Source: Pseudalkalibacillus salsuginis (GTDB taxonomy: Bacteria; Bacillota; Bacilli; Bacillales; Fictibacillaceae). Taken from it: DNA of 64,000 nt. Shown in pieces: positions 9,451 through 18,816 of the stretch. The notes below the pieces were generated by a model, which saw nothing but the letters and a program-made list of their open reading frames with translations, did not search any database and was not told the DNA's origin. The stretch is taken from contig NZ_JAKJHW010000008.1 of NCBI RefSeq assembly GCF_021646685.1, positions 59,637 through 123,636 on the forward strand, written 5' to 3'. Both the position numbers and the translations under genes were made by a program. Numbering within the stretch: position 1 is the first letter of the stretch; each line of letters opens with the position of its first letter.

Positions 9451-9510
9451 TTGATTGTACGTATAAATTGTTTTAAGATTAAACAGACAGACAAAGTTAT
9501 ACGTATAAGT
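9451..9510 (+). promoter_or_regulatory. Arabinose operon promoter with two AraR-box-like operators
   Basis: TTGATT (9451-9456) and TAAGAT (9474-9479), 17 bases apart, form a sigma-A promoter. ATTGTACGTATAAAT (9454-9468) overlaps the -35 and spacer. AGTTATACGTATAAGT (9495-9510), a palindrome with one mismatch, sits just after the start point. Both resemble the Bacillus AraR box ATTTGTACGTACAAAT. Two operators about 41 bases apart suggest cooperative binding by looping, as at B. subtilis ara promoters. Confidence 0.75.
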
Positions 9511-9530
9511 TGAGAGGAAGGTGGCTGGCT

Positions 9531-10223
9531 ATGCTGGAGGATTTAAAACAGCAAGTGCTTGAGGCAAACAAGGCTCTCCCTAAACTTAATCTTGTTACAT
9601 TTACATGGGGAAATGTAAGCGGTTTCAATCAAGAGAAACAGGTAATGGTGATTAAACCGAGCGGAGTTCCTTATGACGAGCTTACGACAAAAGATTTAGT
9701 TGTGGTGGATCTTCTGGAGAATGTTGTTGAAGGAAAATTAAAACCATCATCTGACACACCGACACACTTAGTCCTATATCGAAAATATCCGTATCTTGGA
9801 GGCGTTGTACATACCCATTCTCCCTGGGCGACCAGCTGGGCGCAGGCAGGTAAAGGTATTCCTTGTTTAGGGACGACGCAAGCAGATTACTTTTACGGAG
9901 AGATTCCATGTACGCGTAAGATGACTAATGGTGAAATTCATGCAGATTATGAAGAGCAAACAGGAAACGTCATTGTAGAAACCTTTGAGAAGAGGGGCCT
10001 TCACCCTAGTCAAGTACCTGGTGTACTTGTCCATAGTCATGCACCGTTTAATTGGGGACGTAATCCTAAGGATGCTTTGCACAATGCCGTTGTTTTAGAA
10101 GAGGTAGCGAAAATGGCCATTCATACGTATCAAATAAATCCTGATACACCCGACATGGACCAGGCGTTATTAGATAAGCATTATTTACGAAAGCATGGAG
10201 CGAATGCTTATTACGGTCAATGA
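9531..10223 (+). CDS. araD: L-ribulose-5-phosphate 4-epimerase
   Basis: This class II aldolase-family protein of 230 residues matches AraD in length. It carries the zinc-site motif [12 protein letters not shown] and the distal HSHAPFNWG, plus GNVSG near the N-terminus. It converts L-ribulose 5-phosphate to D-xylulose 5-phosphate, the exit from arabinose breakdown into the pentose phosphate pathway. ATG 9531 is used, with AGGAAGGTGG just upstream; an in-frame TTG at 9510 lies inside an operator. It is the first gene of araD-araB-araA-transporter-galM and is under AraR control. Confidence 0.95.
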   Translation: MLEDLKQQVLEANKALPKLNLVTFTWGNVSGFNQEKQVMVIKPSGVPYDELTTKDLVVVDLLENVVEGKLKPSSDTPTHLVLYRKYPYLGGVVHTHSPWATSWAQAGKGIPCLGTTQADYFYGEIPCTRKMTNGEIHADYEEQTGNVIVETFEKRGLHPSQVPGVLVHSHAPFNWGRNPKDALHNAVVLEEVAKMAIHTYQINPDTPDMDQALLDKHYLRKHGANAYYGQ

Positions 10224-10241
10224 TTAGTGAGGAGGAACGTT

Positions 10242-11951
10242 ATGTCAACAAAGTATGCAATAGGAGTGGATTATGGGACAGAATCCGGGCGAGTGGTATT
10301 AGTGTCTCTAACCAATGGGGAAGAAGTTGCGGACCACGTCACACCTTATCGTCATGGAGTGATTGATAAGCGGCTGCCAGGAACAGAAGTTAAGCTTGGA
10401 CATGAATGGGCTCTGCAGCACCCAGGTGATTATATAGAAGTTCTGGAGGAATCTATCCCTTCTGTCATAGATGCTTCTGGCGTTGATGCTGAGGATATCA
10501 TTGGCCTAGGGATCGACTTCACAGCCTGTACGATGCTTCCAATCGATGGGGAAGGCTCCCCGCTTTCTTTCAATGACTTGTGGAGTAATAACCCGCACGG
10601 ATGGGTGAAGCTATGGAAGCATCATGCTGCTCAGGATAAAGCGAATCAACTGAATAGAATCGCCGAACATCGTGGGGAAGAGTTTTTGAAACGGTACGGA
10701 GGTAAAATTTCTTCCGAATGGATGATCGCGAAAATATGGCAAATCCTCGAAGAAGCACCTGAAATCTATGATGCTGCTGATCAATTCATAGAAGCTGCAG
10801 ATTGGGTGATCTCCCAGCTGACAGGCAACCTTTTGAGAAACAGCTGTACGGCTGGGTATAAATCGATTTGGCATAAAAAAAACGGTTATCCAAGCAAAGC
10901 CTTTTTTCGATCCTTGGATCCTAGATTAGAAGATTTGACGGATACGAAGTTAAGAGGTGAGGTTGTCCCTTTAGGAACCAAAGCTGGGGGAATCACAAAG
11001 GATATGGCGAAAAGGATCGGATTGTGCGAAGGGACTCCAGTAGCAGTGGGAAATGTAGATGCTCATGCGTCTGTACCCGCTCTTGGAGTGACATCGCCTG
11101 GAAAAATGGTCATGACCATGGGAACATCGATCTGTCATTTGTTGCTTGGAGATGAAGAAAAATATATAGAGGGCATGTGCGGAGTCGTAGAAGATGGTAT
11201 CATCCCAGGGTTGTACGGGTATGAAGCGGGGCAGTCGGCTGTAGGGGATATTTTCGCCTGGTACATTGCTCACGGTGTACCTTCTTACGTCAAGGACGCT
11301 GCGGACAAACAAGGAATGAATGTGCATCAATATTTAGAACATAAGGCTTCGGAGTATCACCCAGGTGAAACAGGACTTCTAGTATTAGACTGGTGGAATG
11401 GAAATCGTTCTGTACTCGTTGACACCGAATTAAGCGGGCTTCTGATCGGAGCCACTCTGCAAACAAAGCCTGAAGAAATCTACAGGGCTCTCATTGAAGC
11501 TACAGCCTTCGGGACAAGGAAAATCGTCGATGCTTTTCATCACAATGGGGTACCAGTGGATGAACTTTATGTTTGCGGTGGCCTGCCTCAAAAGAACAAA
11601 TTGCTCATGCAGATTTATGCGGACGTTACCAACCGCAGGATAAAAATTGCTGATTCAAAACAAACCCCAGCCCTGGGAGCTGCAATGTTTGGCGCCATAG
11701 CGGCCGGCAGTGAACGAGGTGGGTTTGATAATGTCGTTGAGGCTGCTGAGAAGATGGCAAGGATAAAAGAAGAAACGATCGAACCGATCCCTGCCCATGT
11801 TGAAATCTACGAAGAGCTATACCAGGAATATTCTACCCTTCATGACTATTTTGGAAGAGGAGAAAATCAGGTGATGAAAAAATTGAAAGCGCTTAGAAAT
11901 CCAGGAAATGCAAGGAAGGGGAGTTATTATGTTGAAAATCAGACCTTATGA
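10242..11951 (+). CDS. araB: Ribulokinase
   Basis: This FGGY-family carbohydrate kinase of 569 residues opens with the phosphate-binding loop [13 protein letters not shown]. It has the AraB-typical [10 protein letters not shown] and [10 protein letters not shown] segments, and a C-terminal [22 protein letters not shown]-binding region. It phosphorylates L-ribulose to L-ribulose 5-phosphate. ATG 10242 follows GAGGAGG. The gene starts 18 bases after araD and overlaps araA by 23 bases, so translation is coupled. AraB of B. subtilis is 560 residues. Confidence 0.95.
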   Translation: MSTKYAIGVDYGTESGRVVLVSLTNGEEVADHVTPYRHGVIDKRLPGTEVKLGHEWALQHPGDYIEVLEESIPSVIDASGVDAEDIIGLGIDFTACTMLPIDGEGSPLSFNDLWSNNPHGWVKLWKHHAAQDKANQLNRIAEHRGEEFLKRYGGKISSEWMIAKIWQILEEAPEIYDAADQFIEAADWVISQLTGNLLRNSCTAGYKSIWHKKNGYPSKAFFRSLDPRLEDLTDTKLRGEVVPLGTKAGGITKDMAKRIGLCEGTPVAVGNVDAHASVPALGVTSPGKMVMTMGTSICHLLLGDEEKYIEGMCGVVEDGIIPGLYGYEAGQSAVGDIFAWYIAHGVPSYVKDAADKQGMNVHQYLEHKASEYHPGETGLLVLDWWNGNRSVLVDTELSGLLIGATLQTKPEEIYRALIEATAFGTRKIVDAFHHNGVPVDELYVCGGLPQKNKLLMQIYADVTNRRIKIADSKQTPALGAAMFGAIAAGSERGGFDNVVEAAEKMARIKEETIEPIPAHVEIYEELYQEYSTLHDYFGRGENQVMKKLKALRNPGNARKGSYYVENQTL

Positions 11952-13410
11952 ATTCTGGTTTGTTACAGGAAGTCAGCATTTATACGGAAAAGAAGCATTA
12001 GAAGAAGTCCAGGCTCACTCAGAAGAAATCGTGGGTGATTTAAATGAAAAGCAAGACTTGCCTTTTCGGATCGTGTTCAAATCCGTTTTGACATCATCAG
12101 ACGATATTCATAAAGTCATGGTTGAAGCAAACGCGGATGATCATTGTGCAGGATTGCTGACGTGGATGCATACCTTTTCCCCGGCAAAAATGTGGATTGC
12201 TGGATTAAAAGCGCTGCAGAAGCCTTTGCTTCATCTTCATACACAATATAACCGGGATGTTCCATGGGACTCCATAGATATGGATTTTATGAACTTGAAC
12301 CAATCCGCCCATGGAGACCGTGAGTATGGATTCATGGTATCCCGCCTGAATATCGCGAGAAAAGTTGTGGTGGGTCACTGGAAGGATGCTGGAGTTGTTG
12401 GAAAAATGGCCGGATGGATGAAAACAGCCGTTGCTCATACAGAAGGAAGCAACATTCGTGTAGCGCGTTTTGGGGATAACATGCGTAATGTAGCCGTAAC
12501 CGATGGAGATAAAGTGGAGGCTCAGATCAAATTCGGATGGACAGTTGATTATTATGGAATAGGTGATTTGGTAGAGGAAATAGAAAAAGTCACAGAACAG
12601 GAAGTGGAAGATCTATATCATACGTATACGGAATTATATGATCTGATTGATGGTGATTCAGAGGGGGTTCAAGCATCCATTAAGGAGCAGGCTCGTATCG
12701 AACTGGGCTTGAAATCTTTCCTATCTTCAAAAAATTATAATGCGTTCACAACCAATTTTGAAGATTTGCACGGGATGAAGCAGTTACCTGGTTTAGCCGT
12801 TCAGCGCTTGATGGCAGAGGGGTACGGTTTTGCAGGTGAAGGGGACTGGAGAACGGCTGCTCTTTTACGAATGATGAAAATTATTTCACATAATAAAGGA
12901 ACCTCTTTCATGGAGGATTATACGTACCATTTAGACCCGGAAAATGAAATGGTCCTTGGCTCACATATGTTGGAAATTTGTCCAACACTGTCTAGTGAAA
13001 AGCCGGAAATCGTGGTCTCGCGGCTTGATATCGGAGGGAAGGATGATCCGGCACGTCTCGTTTTTAATGGAACCGAGGGAAAAGCGGTCAATGCTTCCTT
13101 AATAGAATTAGGGGGACGTTTCCGTTTAGTAGTGAATGAAGTAGAAGCAGTCCGTGTACAAGAAAAGACCCCGCACTTACCAGTTGCGAAAGTGCTTTGG
13201 AAACCTCAGCCTTCCTTAAGTGAAGCTACTGAGTCATGGATCTATGCTGGAGGAGCACATCATACCGTTTTTTCAACGGAAGTCACTTTAGAGCAGTTAT
13301 ATGATTTCGCTGATATGGCAGGAATTGAATGCATCATCATCGATCAGTCAACCAATGTACGACATTTAAGGAATGAACTCAAACTGATGGATGAAATCAG
13401 AAGAGTTTAG
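11929..13410 (+). CDS. araA: L-arabinose isomerase
   Basis: The 493-residue protein shows the four metal/catalytic positions of L-arabinose isomerases: Glu in [13 protein letters not shown], Glu in [10 protein letters not shown], His in [12 protein letters not shown] and His in [10 protein letters not shown]. It interconverts L-arabinose and L-ribulose in the cytoplasm, using manganese. ATG 11929 follows GGAAGGGGAG; an earlier in-frame start inside araB is unnecessary. B. subtilis AraA is 496 residues. The next gene begins 125 bases later with its own strong ribosome binding site. Confidence 0.95.
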   Translation: MLKIRPYEFWFVTGSQHLYGKEALEEVQAHSEEIVGDLNEKQDLPFRIVFKSVLTSSDDIHKVMVEANADDHCAGLLTWMHTFSPAKMWIAGLKALQKPLLHLHTQYNRDVPWDSIDMDFMNLNQSAHGDREYGFMVSRLNIARKVVVGHWKDAGVVGKMAGWMKTAVAHTEGSNIRVARFGDNMRNVAVTDGDKVEAQIKFGWTVDYYGIGDLVEEIEKVTEQEVEDLYHTYTELYDLIDGDSEGVQASIKEQARIELGLKSFLSSKNYNAFTTNFEDLHGMKQLPGLAVQRLMAEGYGFAGEGDWRTAALLRMMKIISHNKGTSFMEDYTYHLDPENEMVLGSHMLEICPTLSSEKPEIVVSRLDIGGKDDPARLVFNGTEGKAVNASLIELGGRFRLVVNEVEAVRVQEKTPHLPVAKVLWKPQPSLSEATESWIYAGGAHHTVFSTEVTLEQLYDFADMAGIECIIIDQSTNVRHLRNELKLMDEIRRV

Positions 13411-13535
13411 TCGTTATTAAAATTTTCATAGATTAATGGTCATTGATTAAGGAGGTGTGCCTTGCAATAAATAATGAAAACGGTGTTATTGGTGTGGTAG
13501 GAAGTGTTCAATAATTTTCTAAAGGGGACAATCTA
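13411..13535 (+). promoter_or_regulatory. araA-chvE spacer with an orphan strong Shine-Dalgarno sequence
   Basis: AAGGAGGTG (13450-13458) is a near-perfect ribosome binding site, but it precedes only TTG CAA TAA (13462) or ATG AAA ACG GTG TTA TTG GTG TGG TAG (13474-13500), too short for a gene. It lies 77 bases upstream of the true start of the binding-protein gene. It may stabilise the mRNA by binding 30S subunits, or encode a leader peptide. Confidence 0.4.
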
Positions 13536-14612
13536 ATGAAGAAGATGTTAGTTTTAGTATCTATTATCGTCTTATCCTTGATGACAGCATGTGGTAATTC
13601 GGAAGGAGCAAGCGGAGGAGAAGGGAAGAAAAGCGTTGGAATAGCGATGCCGACGAAGTCTTCTGAACGTTGGGTGAAAGACGGAGAGAACATGGCTGCT
13701 GAATTTGAAGAATTGGGATATAAAGTTGACCTTCAGTATGCAGAAGACGTTGTAGAAAACCAAATATCTCAAATAGAAAATATGATTACGAAAGGTGTAG
13801 ACATTTTAGTAATCGCTTCTATTGATGGAGAAGCATTGACGGATGTCTTGAATCAAGCAAAAAATCAAGAAATACCTGTTATTGCTTATGATCGATTGAT
13901 CATGAACTCTGATCACGTAAGTTACTATGCAACTTTTGATAACTTTCAAGTTGGTGTCCAACAGGGTGAATATATTGAAAAAGAATTAGGTTTAAAAGAT
14001 GGGAAAGGCCCCTTTAATATCGAGTTATTCGCTGGTTCCCCGGATGATAACAATGCTTATTTCTTCTGGGACGGGGCAATGTCAATCTTGCAACCCTATA
14101 TCGATAAAGGTCAATTAGTTGTCCAAAGTGGGCAAACAAAGTTCGAACAAGCTGCTACGTTAAGATGGAGTGGAAGTAAAGCACAAGAAAGAATGGATAA
14201 TATCTTGAGTGCCCATTATTCAGGTAAACAATTGGATGTGATCTATTCACCATTTGATGGAATCAGCAGGGGAGTTATTTCTTCTTTAAAAGCGGTCGGC
14301 TATGGTTCAGGCAACAAACCGATGCCGATTGTAACCGGTCAAGATGCTGAATTGGCCTCCATCAAGTCTATTATCGCAGGCGAGCAGACACAAACCATTT
14401 TCAAAGATACAAGAAGTTTAGCAGAAAAAGCGGTACAAATGGCTGATGCTGTTCTTAAAGGCGAAGAACCTGAAGTCAATGATAAAGAAACCTATGATAA
14501 CGGTTCAAAAGTGGTGCCAGCTTACTTGCTTGAACCGATTCCTGTAGATATTGACAATTATAAGGAAGTACTTGTTGAATCTGGTTATTATACTGAAGAT
14601 CAGCTTAAATAA
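13536..14612 (+). CDS. chvE: Multiple-monosaccharide ABC transporter substrate-binding lipoprotein (ChvE-type)
   Basis: The 358-residue lipoprotein has lipobox LSLMTAC. Its mature domain carries the ChvE signature features: [54 protein letters not shown] and [20 protein letters not shown]. ChvE-type proteins bind arabinose, galactose, glucose or xylose. Its place between araA and galM, with matching ATPase and permease genes next, points to L-arabinose as the main ligand here. ATG 13536 follows AAAGGGG. A 15-bp perfect hairpin follows the gene and may favour extra binding protein relative to the membrane parts. Confidence 0.9.
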   Translation: MKKMLVLVSIIVLSLMTACGNSEGASGGEGKKSVGIAMPTKSSERWVKDGENMAAEFEELGYKVDLQYAEDVVENQISQIENMITKGVDILVIASIDGEALTDVLNQAKNQEIPVIAYDRLIMNSDHVSYYATFDNFQVGVQQGEYIEKELGLKDGKGPFNIELFAGSPDDNNAYFFWDGAMSILQPYIDKGQLVVQSGQTKFEQAATLRWSGSKAQERMDNILSAHYSGKQLDVIYSPFDGISRGVISSLKAVGYGSGNKPMPIVTGQDAELASIKSIIAGEQTQTIFKDTRSLAEKAVQMADAVLKGEEPEVNDKETYDNGSKVVPAYLLEPIPVDIDNYKEVLVESGYYTEDQLK

Positions 14613-14620
14613 CTGTTTGA

Positions 14621-14664
14621 GTAAGATGATTTAGCATTTTGCTTCTATCGCTAAATCATCTTAC
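14621..14664 (+). promoter_or_regulatory. Intra-operon hairpin between the binding protein and ATPase genes
   Basis: GTAAGATGATTTAGC (14621-14635) pairs perfectly with GCTAAATCATCTTAC (14650-14664) over a 14-base loop. No run of T follows, so it is more likely an mRNA-protecting structure or weak attenuator than a full terminator. Confidence 0.6.
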
Positions 14665-14685
14665 TTACTTTCAATCAAGGGTGTG

Positions 14686-16227
14686 ATGTCCGTGGATAGT
14701 CCAATTCTAGAGATGAAAAGTATTACGAAGAGGTTTCCAGGAGTTAAGGCTTTAGACGATGTAAACTTAAATGTTCAACAAGGGGAGATTCATGCATTAA
14801 TCGGTGAGAATGGTGCTGGAAAATCCACACTTATGAAAGTTCTGAGCGGAGTACACGCTTATGGAACCTACGAAGGTGAGATTATTTTTAATGGCAGCCT
14901 TTGTGAATTTAAAAATATTAATGAGAGTGAAGAGCTAGGGATCGTTATAATCCACCAAGAACTCGCTTTAATACCAGAGCTGTCAATAGCTGAAAATATC
15001 TTTCTTGGTAATGAACAACAAAAAAATGGTGTGATCAATTGGAGTGAAACGTTAGTAAAAACGATAGAACTACTGAAAAAAGTAGGCCTGAAAGTAGACC
15101 CTGAGGAAAAAATTAAAAATATTGGGGTTGGCCAACAACAGCTGGTAGAAATAGCGAAAGCGTTATCAAAAGATGTCAGGTTACTTATTTTAGATGAGCC
15201 CACAGCTGCACTTAACGAAGAAGATAGTGAGAATCTATTGAATCTTTTAGTAGAGCTTAAAGAACAAGGGATGACTTCGATCTTAATCTCCCATAAGTTA
15301 AAAGAACTTTTGAAGGTTTCTGATAGTCTGACAGTACTTCGAGATGGCCAAACCATTCAAACCTATCATCTAAGTAGTCAAAAAATTACGGAGAGCATCA
15401 TTATTAAAGATATGGTAGGGAGAGACTTGACCAACCTTTATCCAGAAAGAAAAAAGGTAATAGGAAATGAAGTTGTGTTTGAAGTGAAAGACTGGTCTGT
15501 ATATCATCCGTTAGATCCAAATAAACAACTATTGCACAATGTCAATCTTAAGGTGAAAAAAGGCGAAATCATAGGGATCGCCGGGTTGATGGGAGCAGGG
15601 CGTACAGAACTTGCAATGAGTATATTCGGTAAATCCTATGGTAAAAAGATATCCGGTGAACTCTATAAAGGTGGTCAAAAAATTAAATTAAATGATGTAA
15701 GCGAAGCTATTAAACATAAAATTGCATACGTATCAGAAAACCGTAAGGATTATGGTTTAATACTTATTGATAGTGTCCGTAAAAATTTGACATTATCGAA
15801 TCTAAAAAAGGTTTCCAATAAAAACATCCTCAATATGAATGATGAAATTGTTGAAGCGGAATCCATAAAAACAAAAATGAATGTCAAAGCACCGTCCATT
15901 GAACAAGTAACGAATCATCTCAGTGGGGGAAATCAACAAAAGGTAGTACTCGGAAAATGGATTTTTACTGACCCGGATCTATTAATACTGGATGAACCAT
16001 CCCGAGGAATAGATATAGGTGCGAAATTCGAAATCTACAAGATTATTAATGAATTAGCAGAGAAAGGCAAAAGTATTATCATGATTTCGTCAGAGCTCCC
16101 GGAACTACTGGGGATGTGCGATCGGATATATACGCTTTGTGAAGGGAAAATCACTGCTGATGTGGACATTGATGAAGCTGACCAAGAGACGTTAATGACA
16201 TATATGACACAAAGTTGGAGGTCTTAA
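14686..16227 (+). CDS. mmsA: Multiple-monosaccharide ABC transporter ATP-binding protein (MmsA/GguA-type)
   Basis: This double-ATPase protein of about 513 residues has Walker [10 protein letters not shown] and Walker [11 protein letters not shown] in the first half. The second half has [25 protein letters not shown] and [16 protein letters not shown]. The order and the [20 protein letters not shown] region match GguA/MmsA proteins that partner ChvE. The start is uncertain: GTG 14683, ATG 14686 and GTG 14692 are all in frame behind AAGGG, and 14692 has the best spacing. The permease gene begins one base after the stop. Confidence 0.9.
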   Translation: MSVDSPILEMKSITKRFPGVKALDDVNLNVQQGEIHALIGENGAGKSTLMKVLSGVHAYGTYEGEIIFNGSLCEFKNINESEELGIVIIHQELALIPELSIAENIFLGNEQQKNGVINWSETLVKTIELLKKVGLKVDPEEKIKNIGVGQQQLVEIAKALSKDVRLLILDEPTAALNEEDSENLLNLLVELKEQGMTSILISHKLKELLKVSDSLTVLRDGQTIQTYHLSSQKITESIIIKDMVGRDLTNLYPERKKVIGNEVVFEVKDWSVYHPLDPNKQLLHNVNLKVKKGEIIGIAGLMGAGRTELAMSIFGKSYGKKISGELYKGGQKIKLNDVSEAIKHKIAYVSENRKDYGLILIDSVRKNLTLSNLKKVSNKNILNMNDEIVEAESIKTKMNVKAPSIEQVTNHLSGGNQQKVVLGKWIFTDPDLLILDEPSRGIDIGAKFEIYKIINELAEKGKSIIMISSELPELLGMCDRIYTLCEGKITADVDIDEADQETLMTYMTQSWRS

Positions 16228-16228
16228 A

Positions 16229-17386
16229 ATGGAGGGTATTAAACAATTACTTGCTAGTAACATACGTAGATTTACGATGATTATCGCATTGGTAGGAATA
16301 ATCATTCTATTCCAGATATTGACCCATGGGATCTTACTAACCCCATTGAATGTAACGAATATTATTATGCAAAACAGCTATATCATTGTATTAGCTATAG
16401 GAATGATGCTGGTCATCATTACGGGTGAAATAGATTTGTCTGTCGGATCCGTTGCAGCTTTTGTAGGAGCGGTTTCTGGTGTTTTACTCGTCAGCTGGGA
16501 CTTACCTGTATTCCTTGGCATTATCATATGTTTGGCTCTCGGAGCCCTTATTGGCGCATGGCAAGGGTATTGGGTGGCTTATGTAAATATACCTTCATTC
16601 ATTGTTACTTTAGCTGGGATGTTAATTTTCAGAGGACTAACCTTGGTCGTGTTGCAAGGTCAGACCCTTGCACCGTTTCCGGACAGCTTTAGAAAATTAA
16701 GTTCATCATTCATACCAGATTTATTTGGCAATGGAGAATTACAATTATTTACGATCCTTATCGGCCTCATCTTTACTGTAATTTATATTGTCAGTGAATT
16801 TTCCATACGGAAAAAGGATATAAAATATGGATTCAATACGTTATCCATGCCTTTATTAATGTTGAAGATCATCCTTCTTTCAGTTGTAATCAACTTATTT
16901 ACATATATACTGGCTCAGTATGAAGGTCTTCCTTATGTATTGCTTATATTAGTAGCCCTCGTCCTCGGGTACACATTTATAATGAATAAGACTGTACTAG
17001 GACGCCACATTTATGCAGTCGGCGGGAATGCAAATGCGGCTAAATTGTCTGGTGTCAAAACGAAACGAATGAAGTTTCTCGTTTTTATGAATATGGGTAT
17101 TTTAGCTGCTTTAAGTGGAATGATTTTTGCTGGTCGTTTAAATGCCGCCACTCCTCAAGCTGGTAATTTATTCGAATTGGATGCAATTGCCGCAGCTGTA
17201 ATTGGTGGTGCGTCATTCACTGGAGGAATCGGCACCATATTCGGAGCTGTAATCGGAGCTTTAGTCATGGGAGTATTAAACAACGGTATGTCACTCATGG
17301 GGATTGGTATTGACTGGCAACAAGCTATTAAAGGATTGGTCCTTTTAGCAGCAGTCGCCTTTGACGTATTGAACAAAAATAAATAG
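16229..17386 (+). CDS. mmsB: Multiple-monosaccharide ABC transporter permease (MmsB/GguB-type)
   Basis: This BPD_transp_2 permease of 385 residues is about 55 longer than RbsC-type permeases. The extra length is a loop with additional membrane segments in the middle (about residues 185-255), as in GguB/MmsB. Family motifs are VIITGEIDLSVGSVAAFVGA and AAAVIGGASFTGGIGTIFGA. GGAGG precedes ATG 16229 and the gene is coupled to mmsA. Together with ChvE and MmsA it should form the arabinose importer of this operon. Confidence 0.9.
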   Translation: MEGIKQLLASNIRRFTMIIALVGIIILFQILTHGILLTPLNVTNIIMQNSYIIVLAIGMMLVIITGEIDLSVGSVAAFVGAVSGVLLVSWDLPVFLGIIICLALGALIGAWQGYWVAYVNIPSFIVTLAGMLIFRGLTLVVLQGQTLAPFPDSFRKLSSSFIPDLFGNGELQLFTILIGLIFTVIYIVSEFSIRKKDIKYGFNTLSMPLLMLKIILLSVVINLFTYILAQYEGLPYVLLILVALVLGYTFIMNKTVLGRHIYAVGGNANAAKLSGVKTKRMKFLVFMNMGILAALSGMIFAGRLNAATPQAGNLFELDAIAAAVIGGASFTGGIGTIFGAVIGALVMGVLNNGMSLMGIGIDWQQAIKGLVLLAAVAFDVLNKNK

Positions 17387-17566
17387 AGATCTTAAGGCAA
17401 GTTATTGCTTTGTTTGCTAATGAGCTTGCCTTAACTTGAACAAGGATCCATAGGAAAACCGGCCCTTTATCTAAAACACTTTGTCTGTTGTTCAATATTG
17501 GGCTAAATTATCTTATACAAACTGTCCTTATCCTCGGGGCAGTCGTTGGGAAAGGAAGAAGTTTTC

Positions 17567-18622
17567 ATGAACATGGAAACGCAAGAGATTCAAGTTCCTG
17601 GTCAAAAAGCCTGGACATTATTTCAACTGGAAAATGACCAGGGTATGAGTGTCCATTTTTTAAACTTTGGAGGGATCATCACGAATATTTCTGTCCCTGA
17701 TCAAAATGGGAATTCTAAGAATGTAGTGCTTACCTATGAAGATTTCGGGGATTACATTGAAAATCCAGGATTTCTGGGGGCATTAATCGGCCGGGTAGCT
17801 GGCCGTATCAAAAATGCCTCATTTCAAATAGAAGGAAGGGAGTATGTAGTAGAAGCGAATGAAGGGGAACACCATCTCCATGGAGGTGAGCGTGGCTTTC
17901 ATCAATGTCTCTGGAAAGCTTCTCCATTTGAGGGGGATAGGGAAATAGGTGTAAAGCTTTCACACAAAAGTCTTGAAGGTGAAGGAGGATACCCCGGGAC
18001 CATTCACGTTGAGGTCACCTATACACTGACGAACGATAACCAGTTGATCATCGATTATTTCGCAGAAACGGATCGGAAAACGGTGCTGACAATGACCAAT
18101 CATTCTTATTTTAATTTAAGTGGAAAGGCCGATCATACCGTTCATCACCATTCATTACTTTTAAACAGTTCACGTTTTGCCGAGTTAGATAATCAGCTCA
18201 TTCCGACTGGAAAATGGATAGATGTAACAGATACACCATTTGATTTCCGTCAAAATAGAAAGCTAGGATCCAGCTTTTCCAATGAAACTGCTCAACAAAG
18301 AGCTGCGAATGGTGGCATAGATCATTTCTTCTTGTTGGATGGTGAAAGGAAGCCGGCCATCCGGCTGGAAGATGCAGAGTCAGGACGTACGCTTGAGGTG
18401 GAAACGGATCAACCAGGCATTGTCATCTATACCTCTAATAATCTTCCAGAAGGGAAAATCTTGTCTGAAGGAAAAACGATGACACACTCAGGGATATGTA
18501 TCGAAACGCAGAGCTCCCCAGCATCCTTACATGAAACAGGGTTTCCCGATATTTTCCTTACTCCCGATAGGCCTTACCATAGACGAACGTCGTTTAAGTT
18601 CGGAACTGGAGTATCAGAATGA
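17567..18622 (+). CDS. galM: Aldose 1-epimerase (mutarotase)
   Basis: The 351-residue beta-sandwich protein has the GalM motifs LIGRVAGRI near the N-terminus, the catalytic His in MTNHSYFNLSG and the catalytic Glu in GICIETQSSP. It interconverts alpha and beta anomers of free aldoses, so newly imported or hydrolysed arabinose reaches AraA in the usable form. ATG 17567 is chosen, 6 bases after AAAGGAAGAAG; TTG 17546 is the upstream alternative. A 10-bp inverted repeat (TTAAGGCAAG/CTTGCCTTAA) lies in the 180-base gap before it. It is the last gene of the arabinose operon, ending at a terminator at 18648. Confidence 0.92.
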   Translation: MNMETQEIQVPGQKAWTLFQLENDQGMSVHFLNFGGIITNISVPDQNGNSKNVVLTYEDFGDYIENPGFLGALIGRVAGRIKNASFQIEGREYVVEANEGEHHLHGGERGFHQCLWKASPFEGDREIGVKLSHKSLEGEGGYPGTIHVEVTYTLTNDNQLIIDYFAETDRKTVLTMTNHSYFNLSGKADHTVHHHSLLLNSSRFAELDNQLIPTGKWIDVTDTPFDFRQNRKLGSSFSNETAQQRAANGGIDHFFLLDGERKPAIRLEDAESGRTLEVETDQPGIVIYTSNNLPEGKILSEGKTMTHSGICIETQSSPASLHETGFPDIFLTPDRPYHRRTSFKFGTGVSE

Positions 18623-18647
18623 AATTGACAAACCTTTGATCTAATTA

Positions 18648-18690
18648 GCCTCTCATGAGTACACTGGACTTTTGAGAGGCTTTTTCTTCT
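18648..18690 (+). terminator. Terminator of the arabinose operon
   Basis: GCCTCTCA (18648-18655) pairs with TGAGAGGC (18673-18680), followed directly by TTTTTCTTCTT. It separates galM from the convergent response regulator gene. Confidence 0.85.
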
Positions 18691-18736
18691 TGTTTCGAGT
18701 GATATATGCTGCCAAAAACACGGCTTGATGATCCCC

Positions 18737-18786
18737 TCGATATTGGCTAAGGCATGGCGGAACCCCTTCACTATGGCGAATATCGA
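18737..18786. repeat. Inverted repeat between convergent genes
   Basis: TCGATATTGGC (18737-18747) faces GCGAATATCGA (18776-18786), pairing with one mismatch over a loop rich in GGCATGGCGG. It lies 31 bases downstream of the response regulator's stop codon and could act as its terminator, although no T-run follows on the minus strand. It may also be part of another dispersed repeat. Confidence 0.4.
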
Positions 18787-18816
18787 CTGCTTCAGTAAGC
18801 CTGCTTCCGTTTTCAC

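Noticed and set aside
18574..18816. 80-codon minus-strand frame between galM and the response regulator
   Set aside because: It covers the galM terminator and an inverted repeat, overlaps galM antisense and has no ribosome binding site. It may reflect a dispersed repeat.
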